From Amblyornis subalaris (lineage: Eukaryota; Chordata; Aves; Passeriformes; Ptilonorhynchidae), in assembly GCA_018881555.1 (NCBI GenBank), contig JACAXG010000018.1, positions 248,001 through 312,000 of the forward strand: a DNA stretch of 64,000 bases. The letters run 5' to 3'. Every line of letters starts with the position of its first letter. Position 1 is the stretch's first letter. The position numbers and the translations under genes were made by a program. This document shows positions 54,201 to 62,667 of this stretch, piece after piece. The notes under the pieces were generated by a model. That model had not been told where the DNA came from. It worked only from the letters and a program-made list of their open reading frames with translations, and did not search any database.

Positions 54201-57200
54201 AGGATGGATATTCCTCTGAATTTATTCAGTTCCTCAATATTTAACTTAAGAGAGACAAANGTATAGGAAGTGCAAGATCAGAACAGTGAACAAATCAGAG
54301 ACAGACTGGATTGTCAGCTAGGGTTACATGGCACAATGCAATTCCACCCTATCACAGCATGCTACTGTGTATGACCTGGGCCAGACTATTACAAGAATAT
54401 GAATATTAAGAGTGCAGGAAATTCTAACTATATATAAATAAAAAAGTTACCATGAGAGAGAAACAGATTTCCCAGAGATACTNTCGGATCTCCATCCTTG
54501 GAGATATGCAGAACCCTGCTGGACACAGCCCTGCCTGCTGTAATGGGACCTGCCCTGAGCAGGAGGTTGGACTGGAGGAGCTCCAGAGATCCCATATCAC
54601 ACTTCTTAGGACTCAGGTTTTGATCTTGATCTCCCATATTGAACGACATGTAGCTTTCTGAGGTCTTTTAAATGTATGTGATGAGGCTCACTGATATTGA
54701 GAGTTTGTTAGTTTGAACTTTGAAAGTATCCATGCCCTAGCAGGGGAAATAGTCAGTAAGCTGTGTCCTAAAAAACCTTATAGGAAGGTGGAATAAGGTT
54801 CTTATTTTGAACATTTTAAGGTTCTTATTGTGGAAATACGTTAAGCAGAACTTGAAATTTACTTTACAGGAACATCCATTTGGCATCCAGTTTGTAGACA
54901 AGCTGCAAAGGCTGAAGAAAAAAACAAGGTAAAAAGACTGTATTTTTACCTTGTCATATTATTCNCTATCCTTTTTTTTACAGCGGCTATGGAGGGAAGG
55001 GTTTGGAACTTACTCACTACTGTAATTCTAAATTTTAAATGACAGAAATCTAGTTGGCTAATGAAATGTAATAGTGTAATATAAATATTCTGCTTTTACT
55101 CAGTGATTAAAGCTACAACTTCAGGAGAATGTTGACCTAAGAGTTATATATATATAAGCTGAATAAGGAAAAATGGGAAAACATGAATAAGGAAAAAAAC
55201 GTTAATTTTTAACTTCTGTCTGATTANGATGCATGACCTCTTTTTATGTGGCTCTGAACTTAAAAGATCAGAGGGCTTTCACTTTATTTGTTTTTACAAA
55301 AAAAAGAAAATCTCTCCTCAGANTTTCTTTTTTATTATTTGTTGGCAAGCCAGCCCCAACTGAATTTAATCTCTGGCTTTAAGTACGTCCTTAAGTTGGA
55401 TGATTTGTGCACCTGTCTGTGTGCAGGGGGAAAAGGGGGGAATTCTGGCAACTTAAATAATTACAAGATTAGCAGATAAATAAGCTGTTCCTAGGAAATG
55501 AAGAATTGATGACCCTTCTGAAGTGGTGGGAATGAGTTACAACTATCTCATTTAATGTAGAGGCCAAGTATGGGGTTTTTCACTTCTGGTATTCTCTGAT
55601 GCTCCAAGTGGTACCTTTGGTATCCTTGTTCAAAAAAGCTCTGCTTTGGTTGAAGGTTTGGAGGAAGGCACATGGGACAAGTCAGAACAGCAGGCAGCAG
55701 CCATAAAAAGATTGTTAAATCTGGTGTGTTAGAAAGTGTAACTTTGACTAAATTACAATTTGAAAAAAAAAATTGTTTGGGCTTTACACTAAAGGATCTT
55801 GGCAGTAGTTTTTGTATCCTGTGTTTGGGAAGTGATTGCTGTGGTGTTCTTTATGACAAGCTCTGAATATCAGTAATTTTCCTGAGTCTAGCACTTTTTC
55901 TTTTTCTTTGAGATTTTCCTATTTTCTGGTCTTTATGCTCATTATTGACAAAATAAAACCGGAAGGAAAGANGCTGTTTCAAAGAGAGTAATAATGAACT
56001 TTTCAACATAACTTGTAAAGTTTGGAATGAGATCTACTGCTTGAGAAATTTGCTGTTCAACCTTGCAGTTTGTTGTTTTTAAGCTATCTTTCTTTATATA
56101 GATATATGCACAGCATGTAATTAAAATAGGTGATGAAGNCAAAAGAAGTAAGTGAAAGCATGCTCCAAAACTTTGGAGATGGAGTAGAAGGGAAAAAGAA
56201 GTTGTGAAAGTGAGTGACAGCATAAAGAAAAATGATGGGAGAGTGATATTTTAAGCAGAAGGGAGGAATCTGGAAAAGACAGGAGAAATCAAAGCAGTAA
56301 GAGAAAGTAAGGTTTATAAAAAGGCATATATGAAAAAGAGGTAGGTGGAAGAAAAGGAAAAATGTGTAGTATAGGGAATGAACTAACAGAGACAATAGAG
56401 TCAACAGAGACNTGAGGTTTTATTGAAAAAGCTGGGAGATTATGTGCAGCAGGCATGGACTGGGGATGCTAGAAAGGTAATGCATGATGAGAATAAAGAA
56501 CATGTGTGAGATGTGGAATGGTTCATATCCAATTCTCTAGCCACCAGTATCCTCCAAGTCCTTCTTCTTCTCCACTCGGTTTGTGGTGGTGGTATTGGAG
56601 ATTGCCCTGACTCAGGTGCAGGACCTTGCACTTGGCCTTGTTGAATTTCATGAGATTTGCATGGCATCACTCCCCAAGCTTATCAAGGTCCCTCTGGATG
56701 CCATCCCTTCCCTCCAGAGTGTTGTCCCCACCACACTGCTGGGTGTCATCTGTAGGTTTGCCAAGGATATGGTCAATCCCACTGTCAGTGCCAGGGATGA
56801 AGATATTAACCATTAGTGGTCCCAGTATGGAGCCTCGAAGGATACCACTCATTACCGGTTTCCACTTGGACGGTTCAGGGGAGTTACTGGAAATGTGCAA
56901 GGCTCGTGCTGGGAATCCCAGTAACCTCCTTGGTGCCATGGGGATGCCCTGACTGGGCTCCTCCAAGGGCTGTCAGGAAAGAAGGACTTACCCCTTGTCT
57001 AGCCTTGGAAAGACCCAGAGCTTGAAAGGGACCTCTGGAGGACATTTTGTCCAACCCCCTTGCTCAAGCATGNCCACCTAGAGCCAGATGCCCAAGACAA
57101 GGCTCAGGACACAGAAAGACACATTCCCTTTTTCTGGGAATCCTGAGCTTAGTCCAAAAATGTTGTTTGACTTGAACAGGGTTCAAAACATTGGAATATG

Positions 57201-60200
57201 TGGTTTTCTAAAGTTATTTTACTCTTCTGCATTGGTTGTCCTGTAGGGACATCATGGAAGGGAAGTATGGTTTGTACATGACATCAGTGCATTGGTGACA
57301 CTTTCATGTCATTTACACAAGTTCTGGAAAACTGAAAAGTGCTTTAACTATGCAGAAGAGGCATTAAATTAGACTGTCTGTGTTAAATGATCATCCCAAT
57401 GTCAACTAGGACCCCCAGGTCTGTTTCCATGCTGTGTTCACTATGACTGAATGGCACGGGAGCATGACATGTTCCAGACACAATGTAGAGGGGTTTGATG
57501 GCATAACTTTGGAGTAAAAATGTTGCCACTCTGTCATGTTGTAACTTGACCTGTCCCTGATAGTGCCCAAAGGCTGTCCTGGCACCCCAAAAGTGCTCCC
57601 GGTCACTTGGTTCTGAACAGCAGGGAAAAGAAAATTATGCATAAAACAAGTTTTTTGCATTTTCAAAAGGTTAATTTGATTCTTTTATGTTTAACTCCAT
57701 GCCTGTGTGTTTTGAGCTCTCTATAAAATGTCATTTTTGAGTGATAAAGGTTGAATTAAATTATATGTCTTGTATGCTCTTTTTGAAATAACAGTTACAT
57801 TATCTTTGCCTCTCCTCTATTTCCCATGGATTTTGTTTCTCCTGCCATAGGAAACAAGGACTTCCTCTGAGAGTATTATTTCTGTACCTGCTTCAAGTAC
57901 ATCAGGTTCCCCAAGCCGTGTGATCTATGTGAGTATTTCACAGGGAAATTTGTTCTGTGGGATGGGGAAAACCTTGTNCTTCCTCCTACAATTTAGCACA
58001 TTGTATGAAAAGTTAATGTCTCCAACCCACTGCAGCTGGTGATTCCTCTAAAATGGAATTTACTTTCTCAAGTTTAAAATGTTTGAGTACTGCATTTGCT
58101 GTAACAGAATTCTGGCATTTTCCTCTTATTTTTCGGGGAGTATTTATAGCACTTACATTACAACTAGAGCTGGTTTATACCAAAGCATGCAGAATACCAC
58201 ATTGCTTTCTGAGAAGAAAAGTTTAAGTAAACACTACAGCCCGCAGGTAGATTACAAGCTTAAATTTGAACACAACTTGTCTAAATTGAGCTCTTGAGCC
58301 TGCATCTGATTGCTTATGAAAACACTCATGCGTGTGATTGCAGGACTCTGGCCTTGCCAAAAGCCCTCGCCTCAGAGGCCCTTTGATGTGTTTATGGTTT
58401 AAGAAGTGCTCTGGAAAGCTCATAGAGAGAATTTAAAATAACAAGTATGATAGAATCTTCTGATNAGTATTTTTTCAATACAAGTTCAAAATTGCTGTAG
58501 GCAGTGTTCATGGCCAAATTCTCAAGACTACCAGAGACAGGCAAAAAATATCTATAGGTGTAGTATGATCCATGCAAATACCTCTCTGAGAGCTTCAGCA
58601 TCTCCAGGGCTTTTCTTTGTCCTGGCCAAGTATCCCTCAGGTAGGGAGATCATCCTCATCAATTAGGATCATATAGGGAAAAAAGTGCTGGAGATGAAAT
58701 TGACTTCCAGAGAGGTTATTATACAAATATTAAGGGTTTTTATCTACTACACTGAGACAAGCAAAAGAGTGCCTTGGATCCACACTTGTCTGTTTTCTTC
58801 AAGTAAAAGTTATTTTGAATACAATATACCCTTTATCTGAGTAAGATTGAACTCACANTGAAAGAACTGCCCCTTATCTAAATGCCTTTTAGTGATTCTG
58901 AATTCCAGTGCTGGTGAATACCAGTGCTATATTACCAGTAGAAAAATGTCATTGTGAAGACAGTTCATTNTGCTGGGAGCCTATTGTCGTGCAAGCACTT
59001 TCTTTGGCCAGATGGCCTCTATTTCTTCAGACATGCACCATCTCATTGTTTATTAAGCATGAGAATTCTTCTAAGATTTATATGTTTTTAGTGACATTTA
59101 TCTGGCTGCAGGATGGTACTGTTTTTATTAATGTTTGTGGTTTAAAGTGAAGCTTTAAATGTGCTTCACTGGCTGTTAAAAGTCAAGGACGAATCTCCAT
59201 TCTCCTTTTCTGTTTTTGTTTGTTTGTTTGTTTTTAAAGGCTATCATTAAATCAGCACACAACTCTGATGTTTGTTACTGTAATACACAGCTGGGACTGT
59301 GAAAGAATAAAGTTGTCTAGCAAATATGAGTCAGTCAGGAAAAAAGGTTCCCCAGAGGAGTGCAAGTTCTTGTTCTATCTGTCTCATCTCTCACTGCTTA
59401 ATCGTCAAAACTGTGAGATTAATTAAATTCTATTTTGGCTTTCACAAACAGGAAAGTAAAAAGAATTAAAAACATGTTACTGACTTCTATATTATCAAAA
59501 TGGTCCCTTGGCTATCTTTTTTTACATGTGTTTTCTGTTACAGGAGTGTTATGACATTCAGACATGCTCAAGATTTGTCTTGTGTGCTTTTGTGATTGGT
59601 TTTGCCAAACCTAGATTTTTGCTGCCACAGAAAGGAAGGTCCCACCCACATGTGGCCCTGTCCCTCTCTGGCCATGTCTTCCCATCTCCTCTTTGGTGCT
59701 AATACTAGCGGGTACACAGAGGTATGATCAGTCAAATTTGAGACCAGACTGAGCTAAACAATAACCCAGGAAAAACCTCCAGACAACCACAGAGGCAACA
59801 AAAAGACCCAGCTGTCTACATGTCTTCTAATGCTAACTTAGAAGGCAGAGCAGGGTGGGATGAATGCACACAGGGCAGCAGCTTTCAGCAGTAACATAGA
59901 TTCAGGTCGTTAAACCCTGGAGTAAAACTTTTCCTGACCAGCTGGTGAGCTCTGTGAAGTGCTGTGTGGACAAAAGAGAATTTAGAGCAAACAGTTCAAG
60001 CTAAGGAACTGTGAATTCGTGGGCTTGTCTGTTCAAAGGCATCAGGTCAGATCGATGCAGTCATTCTGAAACCACCTCATCTCAGGGCGGGTGTGGTTCT
60101 GGGTCATGGTGGAGGGGCCAGGTAGGGAAAGATGAAGAAAGTTTGTTTTGACTTAAACCTGAATGTGGTTCATACAGATGGTTTACTAAAGCCATGCCAC

Positions 60201-62667
60201 TTTTTCTTCATCTACTGATAACTGACTTTAGTGTCTTCTTGCTTTGAGAGAAGACACAGGCCAGTGACTTTAGAAGGTAGTGGGCATCTTCTCGTGATCT
60301 TTGGTGATGGCTTCNCTATATCCAGACTGAAATTTGCCCTAGTGCTAACATCCCCTCAGAGACCCTGAATACCACTTAAAAATTAGTTGGTTTCTAAATT
60401 ATGGCATTAAATAAGGTTTAAATAAACGTCCTGCTTTATACTTTGCTAAATTTTATTAAAAGAGAATTAGGTGCTCCCACCTGATATATCCAACTGGAAG
60501 TCTTACGTTACTTTACAAATCTGTGTTATACATCTCTCCTGCAAGGAATAGAAATCACACTATATTTTTACACAGATCATATTCACAATTATATGATAGT
60601 AAAATTACATATTCCAGATGAAATAGATACTCTATACTTAGAGCATGGTTTTAACAGAATCCAAAATACCAGATTATTGAAGAACTGACTTGAAGCCTCT
60701 CAGCTGTAATTTGAGCCTTCCCTAGCAGATTTGAACTCCACTCACATAATTGAAAGTAGGTGAAACAAATAAAATTAAAAAAACCCAGTGTAGACTGAAT
60801 GTTTGGAGAATTGAGTGTTTAGAAGGCAACTGGTATCCTTAAGGTGTTTTTTCATCCAAATTTGCCTACATTTTTATATCTAAACTGAAAGGAATTACAT
60901 AACTAGATAAGTTTTACTCCTGACNGTTCAGAAATCTGGTGGGAAGTTGCACATCTATGTGGAGAGATAGGGGCCAAAATTACTATAATTCACATTTAAA
61001 CATTCCAGATTCTGAACTTCTTTGGATTCAATAGAATAATGCCTGGATACCTTAAAAGCGAAATCACAGCCTCCCTGGCCTTCCTTGAAGGTATACTGCT
61101 GCCCAGAGTGTTTCTGGAAAAGATGTGATGGGCAGATTCCTTACCTTTGCATTACCTGTCTCTTCATCAGAGCTTGCCACTGGCTTCTCGGTAGGGAGGG
61201 ATTTATTTTCATTAAGGGGCTATTTCATTGTTTTTTAGCTCCTTAAAGTAGCTGCAAAGAAAGTGAGATCTGTAGATTGCTGAAGAATCAAACACTTGGT
61301 TAAAACACATTTTTTTGTTAGTTTTGAGGATGGGAATATGTGATGGTTATGGTGGCTTTGTTCTACTTTCTTAGTTAAGAGGAACCTTTCTTCTTTCCAT
61401 GTAGTTTACATTTGCACAAATTCATTCATTGTTTAAAAAAAAAGGTATAACTGAACGTTGTCAGACTAAATTTTTCCTGATGATTAACCTGATAGAAAAC
61501 TTCCCTATTGAACTTTTCTTAGCTCATACTGAGAAAAAATACAATTATTGCAGACATAAATTCTGGATATTTTTGTATTTTTGCATGTGGAAAACATTAT
61601 TACAGTTTTATAGCTGATCATACTGAGATTTTCAGAGCACAGCAAGATTCACTCATTATTTTGTTGCCAACAAAGTGCTTATCATTCTGCAAAACTTGAA
61701 CTGGGAATGAGACAATTATGCTGCCCATTTCTCCACTCTCAACATGGCCAGCTTGTCATCATATCTACAACATAGTGTGTGCTGGATACAGTTTTGGTGC
61801 AATTATCCAGAGGATAATCTGTGCAAATGTGGCAGGTTGATAATTACTCTTTTGGACTAAGTGTAGTAAGAGGAGAATGGGGACCAGCACAACCCTTTCC
61901 CTCTGTTGCTTGTGTGAGTCTCATGACAGGATTTGANCTTCGAGTGGCATCTGTGACCTTCCATCTCATTCACCATGGTGCAAATGCATCATCTGCTGGT
62001 TTGTGACCCATAATGAAGGGCTACTTAGACATAGTCAGGAAAGGAGGTGTAGCTGTGGGACATGGCTGGGTGGGAAGATCAAAGAGCTGACTAANATTTT
62101 TCAGCATCTGGAGAGTATATGTTGGAAATACATATTGGATTATTCACTACCGCTTACAGTAGGGGAATTCTGCACACCAAAACNACTTCAAAATTGTGCC
62201 TGAAAAAGGCTACAATAGCTGTCCCCTATATCTGTTTGTGCAGCCAGGAGTAAGTGGAATATAACCAGGGAATTGGAATGATGCCATGCTATTCTTATTA
62301 GCCAAGTGTCAGTGACAAGGTAGAAAGCAACAGTATATAAAAAGAAACAGCCGTAATATTTAGCAGTGTGTAGTAAAGACAAGAGATTTAAATGTGCACA
62401 AACACAAGAAGTGGTTTATTATGATGATGACTTTTCCACCTACACTTGTCTATCCTTGTCTGATTGTATCCTGATCACATTCTTTCTTATTCTCATTGCT
62501 TTCTTTCCTCCTTTTCTTAGGCAAAGCTTGGAGATGAAATTCTTGACTACAGGGACTTGGCTGCTCTTCCTAAAAATAAAGCCATCTATAACATTGACCG
62601 CCCAGATATGATCTCCTATTCTCCATATATCAGTTACTCTTCAGATGACAGGCATAGTTACGGGGAG
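9089..62667 (+). CDS. ABLIM2: ABLIM2 coding sequence, exons 2-10, spliced and partial at both ends
   Basis: This is the gene-level entry; the exons follow separately. The product is an actin-binding LIM protein, a cytoskeletal scaffold whose LIM domains bind partners (the family binds STARS/ABRA) and whose C-terminal villin headpiece binds F-actin. Joining 9089-9232, 20952-21135, 30097-30212, 34847-34973, 36965-37058, 52059-52146, 54870-54928, 57851-57928 and 62521-62667 gives 1037 bases, or 346 codons once one base from the preceding exon is added, with no stop. Zinc ligands: LIM1 C21 C24 H41 C44 C47 C50 C68 D71; LIM2 C80 C83 H100 C103 C106 C109 C128 C131; LIM3 C150 C153 H171 C174 C177 C180 C197 D200; LIM4 C209 C212 H229 C232 C235 C238 H257 C260. 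The leader VSQPQA, the LIM1 start STAILCNTC and the linker SESIISVPASSTSGSPSRVI match ABLIM2 as I remember it better than ABLIM1 or ABLIM3. The start codon exon and the headpiece are not in view. Confidence 0.96.
11963..12122 (-). mobile_element. CR1 LINE 3' fragment, antisense orientation
   Basis: Read on the + strand it starts CATAGAACGGGTTGGAAAGG, then CCAACCCCCCTGCCATGAGC, CCTTCAACTAGACCAGGTAG, CTTGAACACTGCCAGGGA and CTCTGGGCAACC. This is the reverse complement of the avian CR1 3' region, so the element's 3' end is on the left. It is one of the better preserved copies here and is 5'-truncated. Confidence 0.92.
17268..17545 (-). mobile_element. CR1 LINE 3' fragment, antisense orientation
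   Basis: The + strand reads ATCATAGAATAATTTG, GTTGGAAGGGACATTCAAAG, CATCTAGTCCAACCCC, CAGGTTGCTCAGGGCC and later AATTTCTTCCACATATC, following the antisense CR1 3' region in order. It is more diverged than the copy at 11963. Similarity may extend past 17545 (CCCCTCAGGTCTATGAAG near 17613), but I could not place that end. Confidence 0.88.
18838..18863. repeat. 13-base tandem duplication
   Basis: AGACACTAAATAC is followed directly by AGACACTAAATAT, differing only at the last base. It looks like a replication-slippage duplication in intron 2 with no evident function. Confidence 0.8.
20952..21135 (+). CDS. ABLIM2: ABLIM2 exon 3: end of LIM1 and most of LIM2
   Basis: The acceptor is CTTTCTGCAG after a long pyrimidine tract and the donor is TGCAG|GTATGT. 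The exon (184 bases) starts two bases into the Ala49 codon and ends two bases into the Arg110 codon. It supplies C50, C68 and D71, completing LIM1, then LIM2 ligands C80, C83, H100, C103, C106 and C109. The words GGFFVRQGDYICTLDYQRLY and SALGKTYHPDCFVC are ABLIM signatures, and QRLYGTRCFSC closely follows the ABLIM2 paralogue. No residue is missing. Confidence 0.97.
23930..23944. repeat. Poly-T run
   Basis: Fifteen consecutive T are followed by CCTTATTTTCAGGGAAGATA. A pyrimidine run ending in TTTTCAG looks like a splice acceptor, but no open, conserved reading follows, so it is recorded only as a homopolymer. Confidence 0.8.
25930..26354 (+). mobile_element. CR1 LINE 3' fragment, sense orientation (about 425 bases)
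   Basis: It follows the sense CR1 3' region in order: GGAGCACAAGTCCTTTGAGG, GAGCAGCTGAGGGTACTGGA, GTTTAGCCTGGAGAAAAGGA, GCACCACGGGAGGTTTAGGT, ACTAGGGAAGTGGTGGACTC, ACCATCCCTGGAAGCATTCA, TTGGACTTGATGATCTTGGA, then TTTTCCAACCTTGATGGTTC and TATGTGGTTCT. The 3' terminus is near 26354. Reading frames inside it are shadows of the repeat. Confidence 0.93.
26368..27062 (-). mobile_element. CR1 LINE 3' fragment, antisense orientation (about 690 bases)
   Basis: The + strand begins AGAATAATGTAAGATGGAAG at the element's 3' end and continues GTGGTCCAGCCCCTGACTCA, GGTCTCCCCTGAGCATTTTA, AAGCTGAACAAGTCCATTTC, CAGCTCTGGACCTAGCCACC, GTGTCCACCAGGACCCCTGC and GGATTTAGCATTTGCCCTTG. All are antisense CR1 words in order. 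It is the longest CR1 piece in the window and is diverged, with N calls at 26574 and 26665. It abuts the sense copy ending near 26354. The right edge is approximate. Confidence 0.88.
30097..30212 (+). CDS. ABLIM2: ABLIM2 exon 4: end of LIM2 and the LIM2-LIM3 linker
   Basis: The acceptor is TTGTAG after a T-rich tract and the donor is CGAA|GTAAGT. The 116 bases complete Arg110 and encode residues 111-148 plus one base of codon 149. The LIM2 end reads LPFPAGDRVTFNGKECICQK, with C128 and C131 as the last ligands. A Ser/Pro-rich linker (SLPPSSSTSSFPVQNLR) leads to LIM3. This linker looks less conserved against my memory of mammalian ABLIM2 than the flanking zinc modules. Confidence 0.96.
30213..34846 (+). 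other. ABLIM2: ABLIM2 intron 4 (4.6 kb)
   Basis: The intron lies in the LIM2-LIM3 linker. I recognised no CR1 piece in it. Short direct duplications occur near 30861-30894 (AATTAAACAGCA twice) and 30931-30962 (ATATACTGAC twice). Nothing else gene-like was seen. Confidence 0.82.
34847..34973 (+). CDS. ABLIM2: ABLIM2 exon 5: LIM3, first seven coding-order ligands up to the final loop
   Basis: The acceptor is TTTTTCTCTTGCAG and the donor is AGCAA|GTAAGT. The 127 bases complete Asn149 and encode LIM3 residues 150-190 plus two bases of Lys191. Ligands C150, C153, H171, C174, C177 and C180 are present; the last pair (C197, D200) is in exon 6. The words EIKNGQSLVALDKHWHLGCF and GKLLNAEYISK are ABLIM2-like. 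The Ser-Thr after C177 differs from the Lys-Ser I remember in the mammalian protein, a conservative change in a non-ligand position. Confidence 0.96.
34974..36964 (+). other. ABLIM2: ABLIM2 intron 5 (2.0 kb)
   Basis: This is the shortest complete intron visible. It is AT-rich, and I see no recognisable mobile element or second gene. A pair of opposed open frames of about 70-90 codons at 35249-35533 looks like chance. Confidence 0.82.
36965..37058 (+). CDS. ABLIM2: ABLIM2 exon 6: end of LIM3 and first half-finger of LIM4
   Basis: The acceptor is GTTGTTCCCTAG and the donor is GAG|GTAAGG. The 94 bases complete Lys191 and encode residues 192-222, ending in phase 0. The reading DGVPYCETDYHAKFGIRCDN carries LIM3 ligands C197 and D200 and LIM4 ligand C209; C212 follows. 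CEKYITGRVLE leads to the junction, and the usual next word AGEKHYHP begins exon 7. Confidence 0.96.
39238..39295. repeat. Direct repeats flanking an inverted repeat
   Basis: GTTTGTCACCAGC occurs at 39238-39250 and again at 39283-39295. Between them GTTGACAT (39251-39258) and ATGTCAAC (39269-39276) form a perfect 8-base inverted repeat with a 10-base loop. TTGTCACCA also occurs a third time inside (39261-39269), so the three copies start at 39240, 39261 and 39285. It may be a decayed minisatellite. A good acceptor-like sequence (CTCTCTGGTTTCAG) ends at 39220 just upstream. Confidence 0.7.
39480..39695 (+). mobile_element. Diverged CR1 LINE 3' fragment, sense orientation
   Basis: The words AGCAGAGGAATACTCTCCCA, AGGGAGCTGCTGGAAACTAT, AAGATTGGACAAGGCACTGG and GGGACTATATGACCTAATAG, then TTTTTTCCATCTCTGATTTC and TGTGAT, follow a CR1-type 3' tail in order. 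It is strongly diverged, so subfamily and exact edges are unclear. Confidence 0.65.
41543..41565. repeat. Perfect inverted repeat, 11-base arms with a 1-base centre
   Basis: AAAATACCCCT, a single C, then AGGGGTATTTT. All 11 arm positions pair. This is longer than expected for a random palindrome, so it could be a dimeric protein-binding site, a cruciform-prone site or a remnant of a transposon end. No flanking target-site duplication was identified. Confidence 0.85.
43125..43151. repeat. G-run followed by T-run
   Basis: Six G, an A, seven G (43125-43138), then CA and eleven T. The tract is a difficult low-complexity site and might adopt G-rich secondary structure, but it lacks four cleanly separated G triplets. 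Confidence 0.75.
46555..47016 (+). mobile_element. CR1 LINE 3' fragment, sense orientation
   Basis: It follows the sense CR1 order: GGGGCTGGAGCACATATCCT, GAGCTGAACTTGTTTAGCCT, TTAGAGGGACCTAGTAATGG, GAGCAGGAGACAACTGTCAC, CATCCTCGGAGGTTTTCAAT, GGAGATTGGATTAGATCACC, TCCAGAAATCCTTCCCAACC and finally ATTATTGTGTCATTCTGTGG. Four N calls fall between 46909 and 46951. The element is 5'-truncated and has no coding capacity. The left edge is approximate. Confidence 0.9.
48710..48731. repeat. Small GC-rich hairpin
   Basis: CGAGGAC and GTCCTCG form a perfect 7-base stem with an 8-base loop, inside a local GC- and CpG-rich patch (about 48655-48790) in AT-rich intron 6. No function can be assigned from sequence alone. 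Confidence 0.6.
51038..51067. repeat. Perfect 15-base tandem duplication
   Basis: GTTCCTAGTGGAAAT occurs twice with no spacer and no mismatch, which suggests a recent slippage duplication in intron 6. Confidence 0.9.
52059..52146 (+). CDS. ABLIM2: ABLIM2 exon 7: core of LIM4
   Basis: The acceptor is TTTTTTCCAAACAG (an N lies at 52044 in the tract) and the donor is CAAG|GTAAAT. The 88 bases start in phase 0 and encode residues 223-251 plus one base of Gly252. The reading AGEKHYHPTCARCVRCNQMF supplies ligands H229, C232, C235 and C238, and AEGEEMYLQ leads to the last ligand pair in exon 8. The frame before the acceptor is also open by chance. Confidence 0.96.
53362..53430. repeat. A-rich run and 26-base tandem duplication
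   Basis: After an A-rich run from 53362, the unit A7 plus GGTGATCTGAATACTACTT (53379-53404) is repeated at 53405-53430 with a single difference (C to G). It looks like recent slippage seeded by the poly-A tract, and is likely to vary in length between individuals. Confidence 0.9.
54466..54590 (+). mobile_element. CR1 LINE 3' fragment, sense orientation
   Basis: The words TCTCCATCCTTGGAGATATG, GAACCCTGCTGGACACAGCC, CCCTGAGCAGGAGGTTGGAC and GGAGGAGCTCCAGAGATCCC follow the CR1 3' region in order. The very end of the element is eroded. It lies about 280 bases before exon 8 without disturbing the acceptor. Confidence 0.85.
54870..54928 (+). CDS. ABLIM2: ABLIM2 exon 8: end of LIM4
   Basis: The acceptor is TTTACTTTACAG and the donor is AACAAG|GTAAAA, a weaker donor than most in this gene. 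The 59 bases complete Gly252 and encode TSIWHPVCRQAAKAEEKNK (residues 253-271), ending in phase 0. H257 and C260 complete LIM4. A basic and acidic stretch follows the domain. The words WHP-x-CRQAA are typical of ABLIM proteins. Confidence 0.95.
56590..56920 (-). mobile_element. CR1 LINE 3'-region fragment, antisense orientation
   Basis: The + strand runs GACCTTGCACTTGGCCTTGT, TGAATTTCATGAGATTTGCA, AAGGTCCCTCTGGATGCCAT, GGGTGTCATCTGTAGGTTTG, TGGTCAATCCCACTGTCAGT, GGATGAAGATATTAACCATT, GGTCCCAGTATGGAGCCTCG and CACTCATTACCGGTTTCCAC. These are antisense CR1 words in order. It lacks the terminal 3' tail. Edges are approximate. Confidence 0.9.
57010..57115 (-). mobile_element. CR1 LINE 3' terminal fragment, antisense orientation
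   Basis: AGAGCTTGAAAGGGACCTCT, GGAGGACATTTTGTCCAACC and CCCTTGCTCAAGCATG are followed by CACCTAGAGCCAGATGCCCA. This is an antisense CR1 3' terminus. It lies to the right of the piece at 56590-56920 although a CR1 tail should lie on the left of an antisense copy, so it is a separate insertion or a rearranged part. Confidence 0.85.
57851..57928 (+). CDS. ABLIM2: ABLIM2 exon 9: Ser-rich linker after LIM4
   Basis: The acceptor is TTTCTCCTGCCATAG and the donor is CTAT|GTGAGT. The 78 bases (26 codons, phase 0 at both ends) encode residues 272-297: ETRTSSESIISVPASSTSGS followed by PSRVIY. This Ser/Thr-rich segment is typical of the region linking LIM4 to the rest of ABLIM proteins and is a likely phosphorylation target by analogy. 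Because both ends are phase 0, skipping it would keep the frame. Confidence 0.95.
57929..62520 (+). other. ABLIM2: ABLIM2 intron 9 (4.6 kb)
   Basis: An AT-rich intron with a TTTG simple repeat (59213-59235) and no recognisable CR1 piece. Several 60-80 codon open frames are unremarkable. No gene was recognised. Confidence 0.82.
59213..59235. repeat. (TTTG)n simple repeat
   Basis: About four tandem TTTG units flanked by T runs on both sides. It is likely to be length-polymorphic. Confidence 0.85.
62521..62667 (+). CDS. ABLIM2: ABLIM2 exon 10: linker segment
   Basis: The acceptor is TTCCTCCTTTTCTTAG and the donor is GGGGAG|GTACTG. The 147 bases (49 codons, phase 0 at both ends) encode residues 298-346. 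The reading AKLGDEILDYRDLAALPKNK is followed by AIYNIDRPDMISYSPYISYS and SDDRHSYGE. These match ABLIM2 closely; in paralogues the same block reads with Val-Asp for Leu-Gly near the start. The frame stays open past the donor for 25 more codons, to a stop at 62743-62745. Confidence 0.96.

Larger units (their letters stand above)
52147..54869 (+). other. ABLIM2: ABLIM2 intron 7 (2.7 kb)
   Basis: An AT-rich intron within LIM4. It contains an A-rich run followed by a 26-base tandem duplication (53362-53430) and a short sense CR1 tail (54466-54590). No gene was recognised. Confidence 0.83.
54929..57850 (+). other. ABLIM2: ABLIM2 intron 8 (2.9 kb)
   Basis: An AT-rich intron that carries two antisense CR1 segments (56590-56920 and 57010-57115) and perhaps a third scrap near 57400-57422 (AACTAGGACCCCCAGGTCTG). 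Open frames over 56440-57025 are shadows of the CR1 sequence. No gene was recognised. Confidence 0.83.

Noticed and set aside
56440..57025. Several 70-110 codon open frames on both strands
   Set aside because: They coincide with antisense CR1 fragments.
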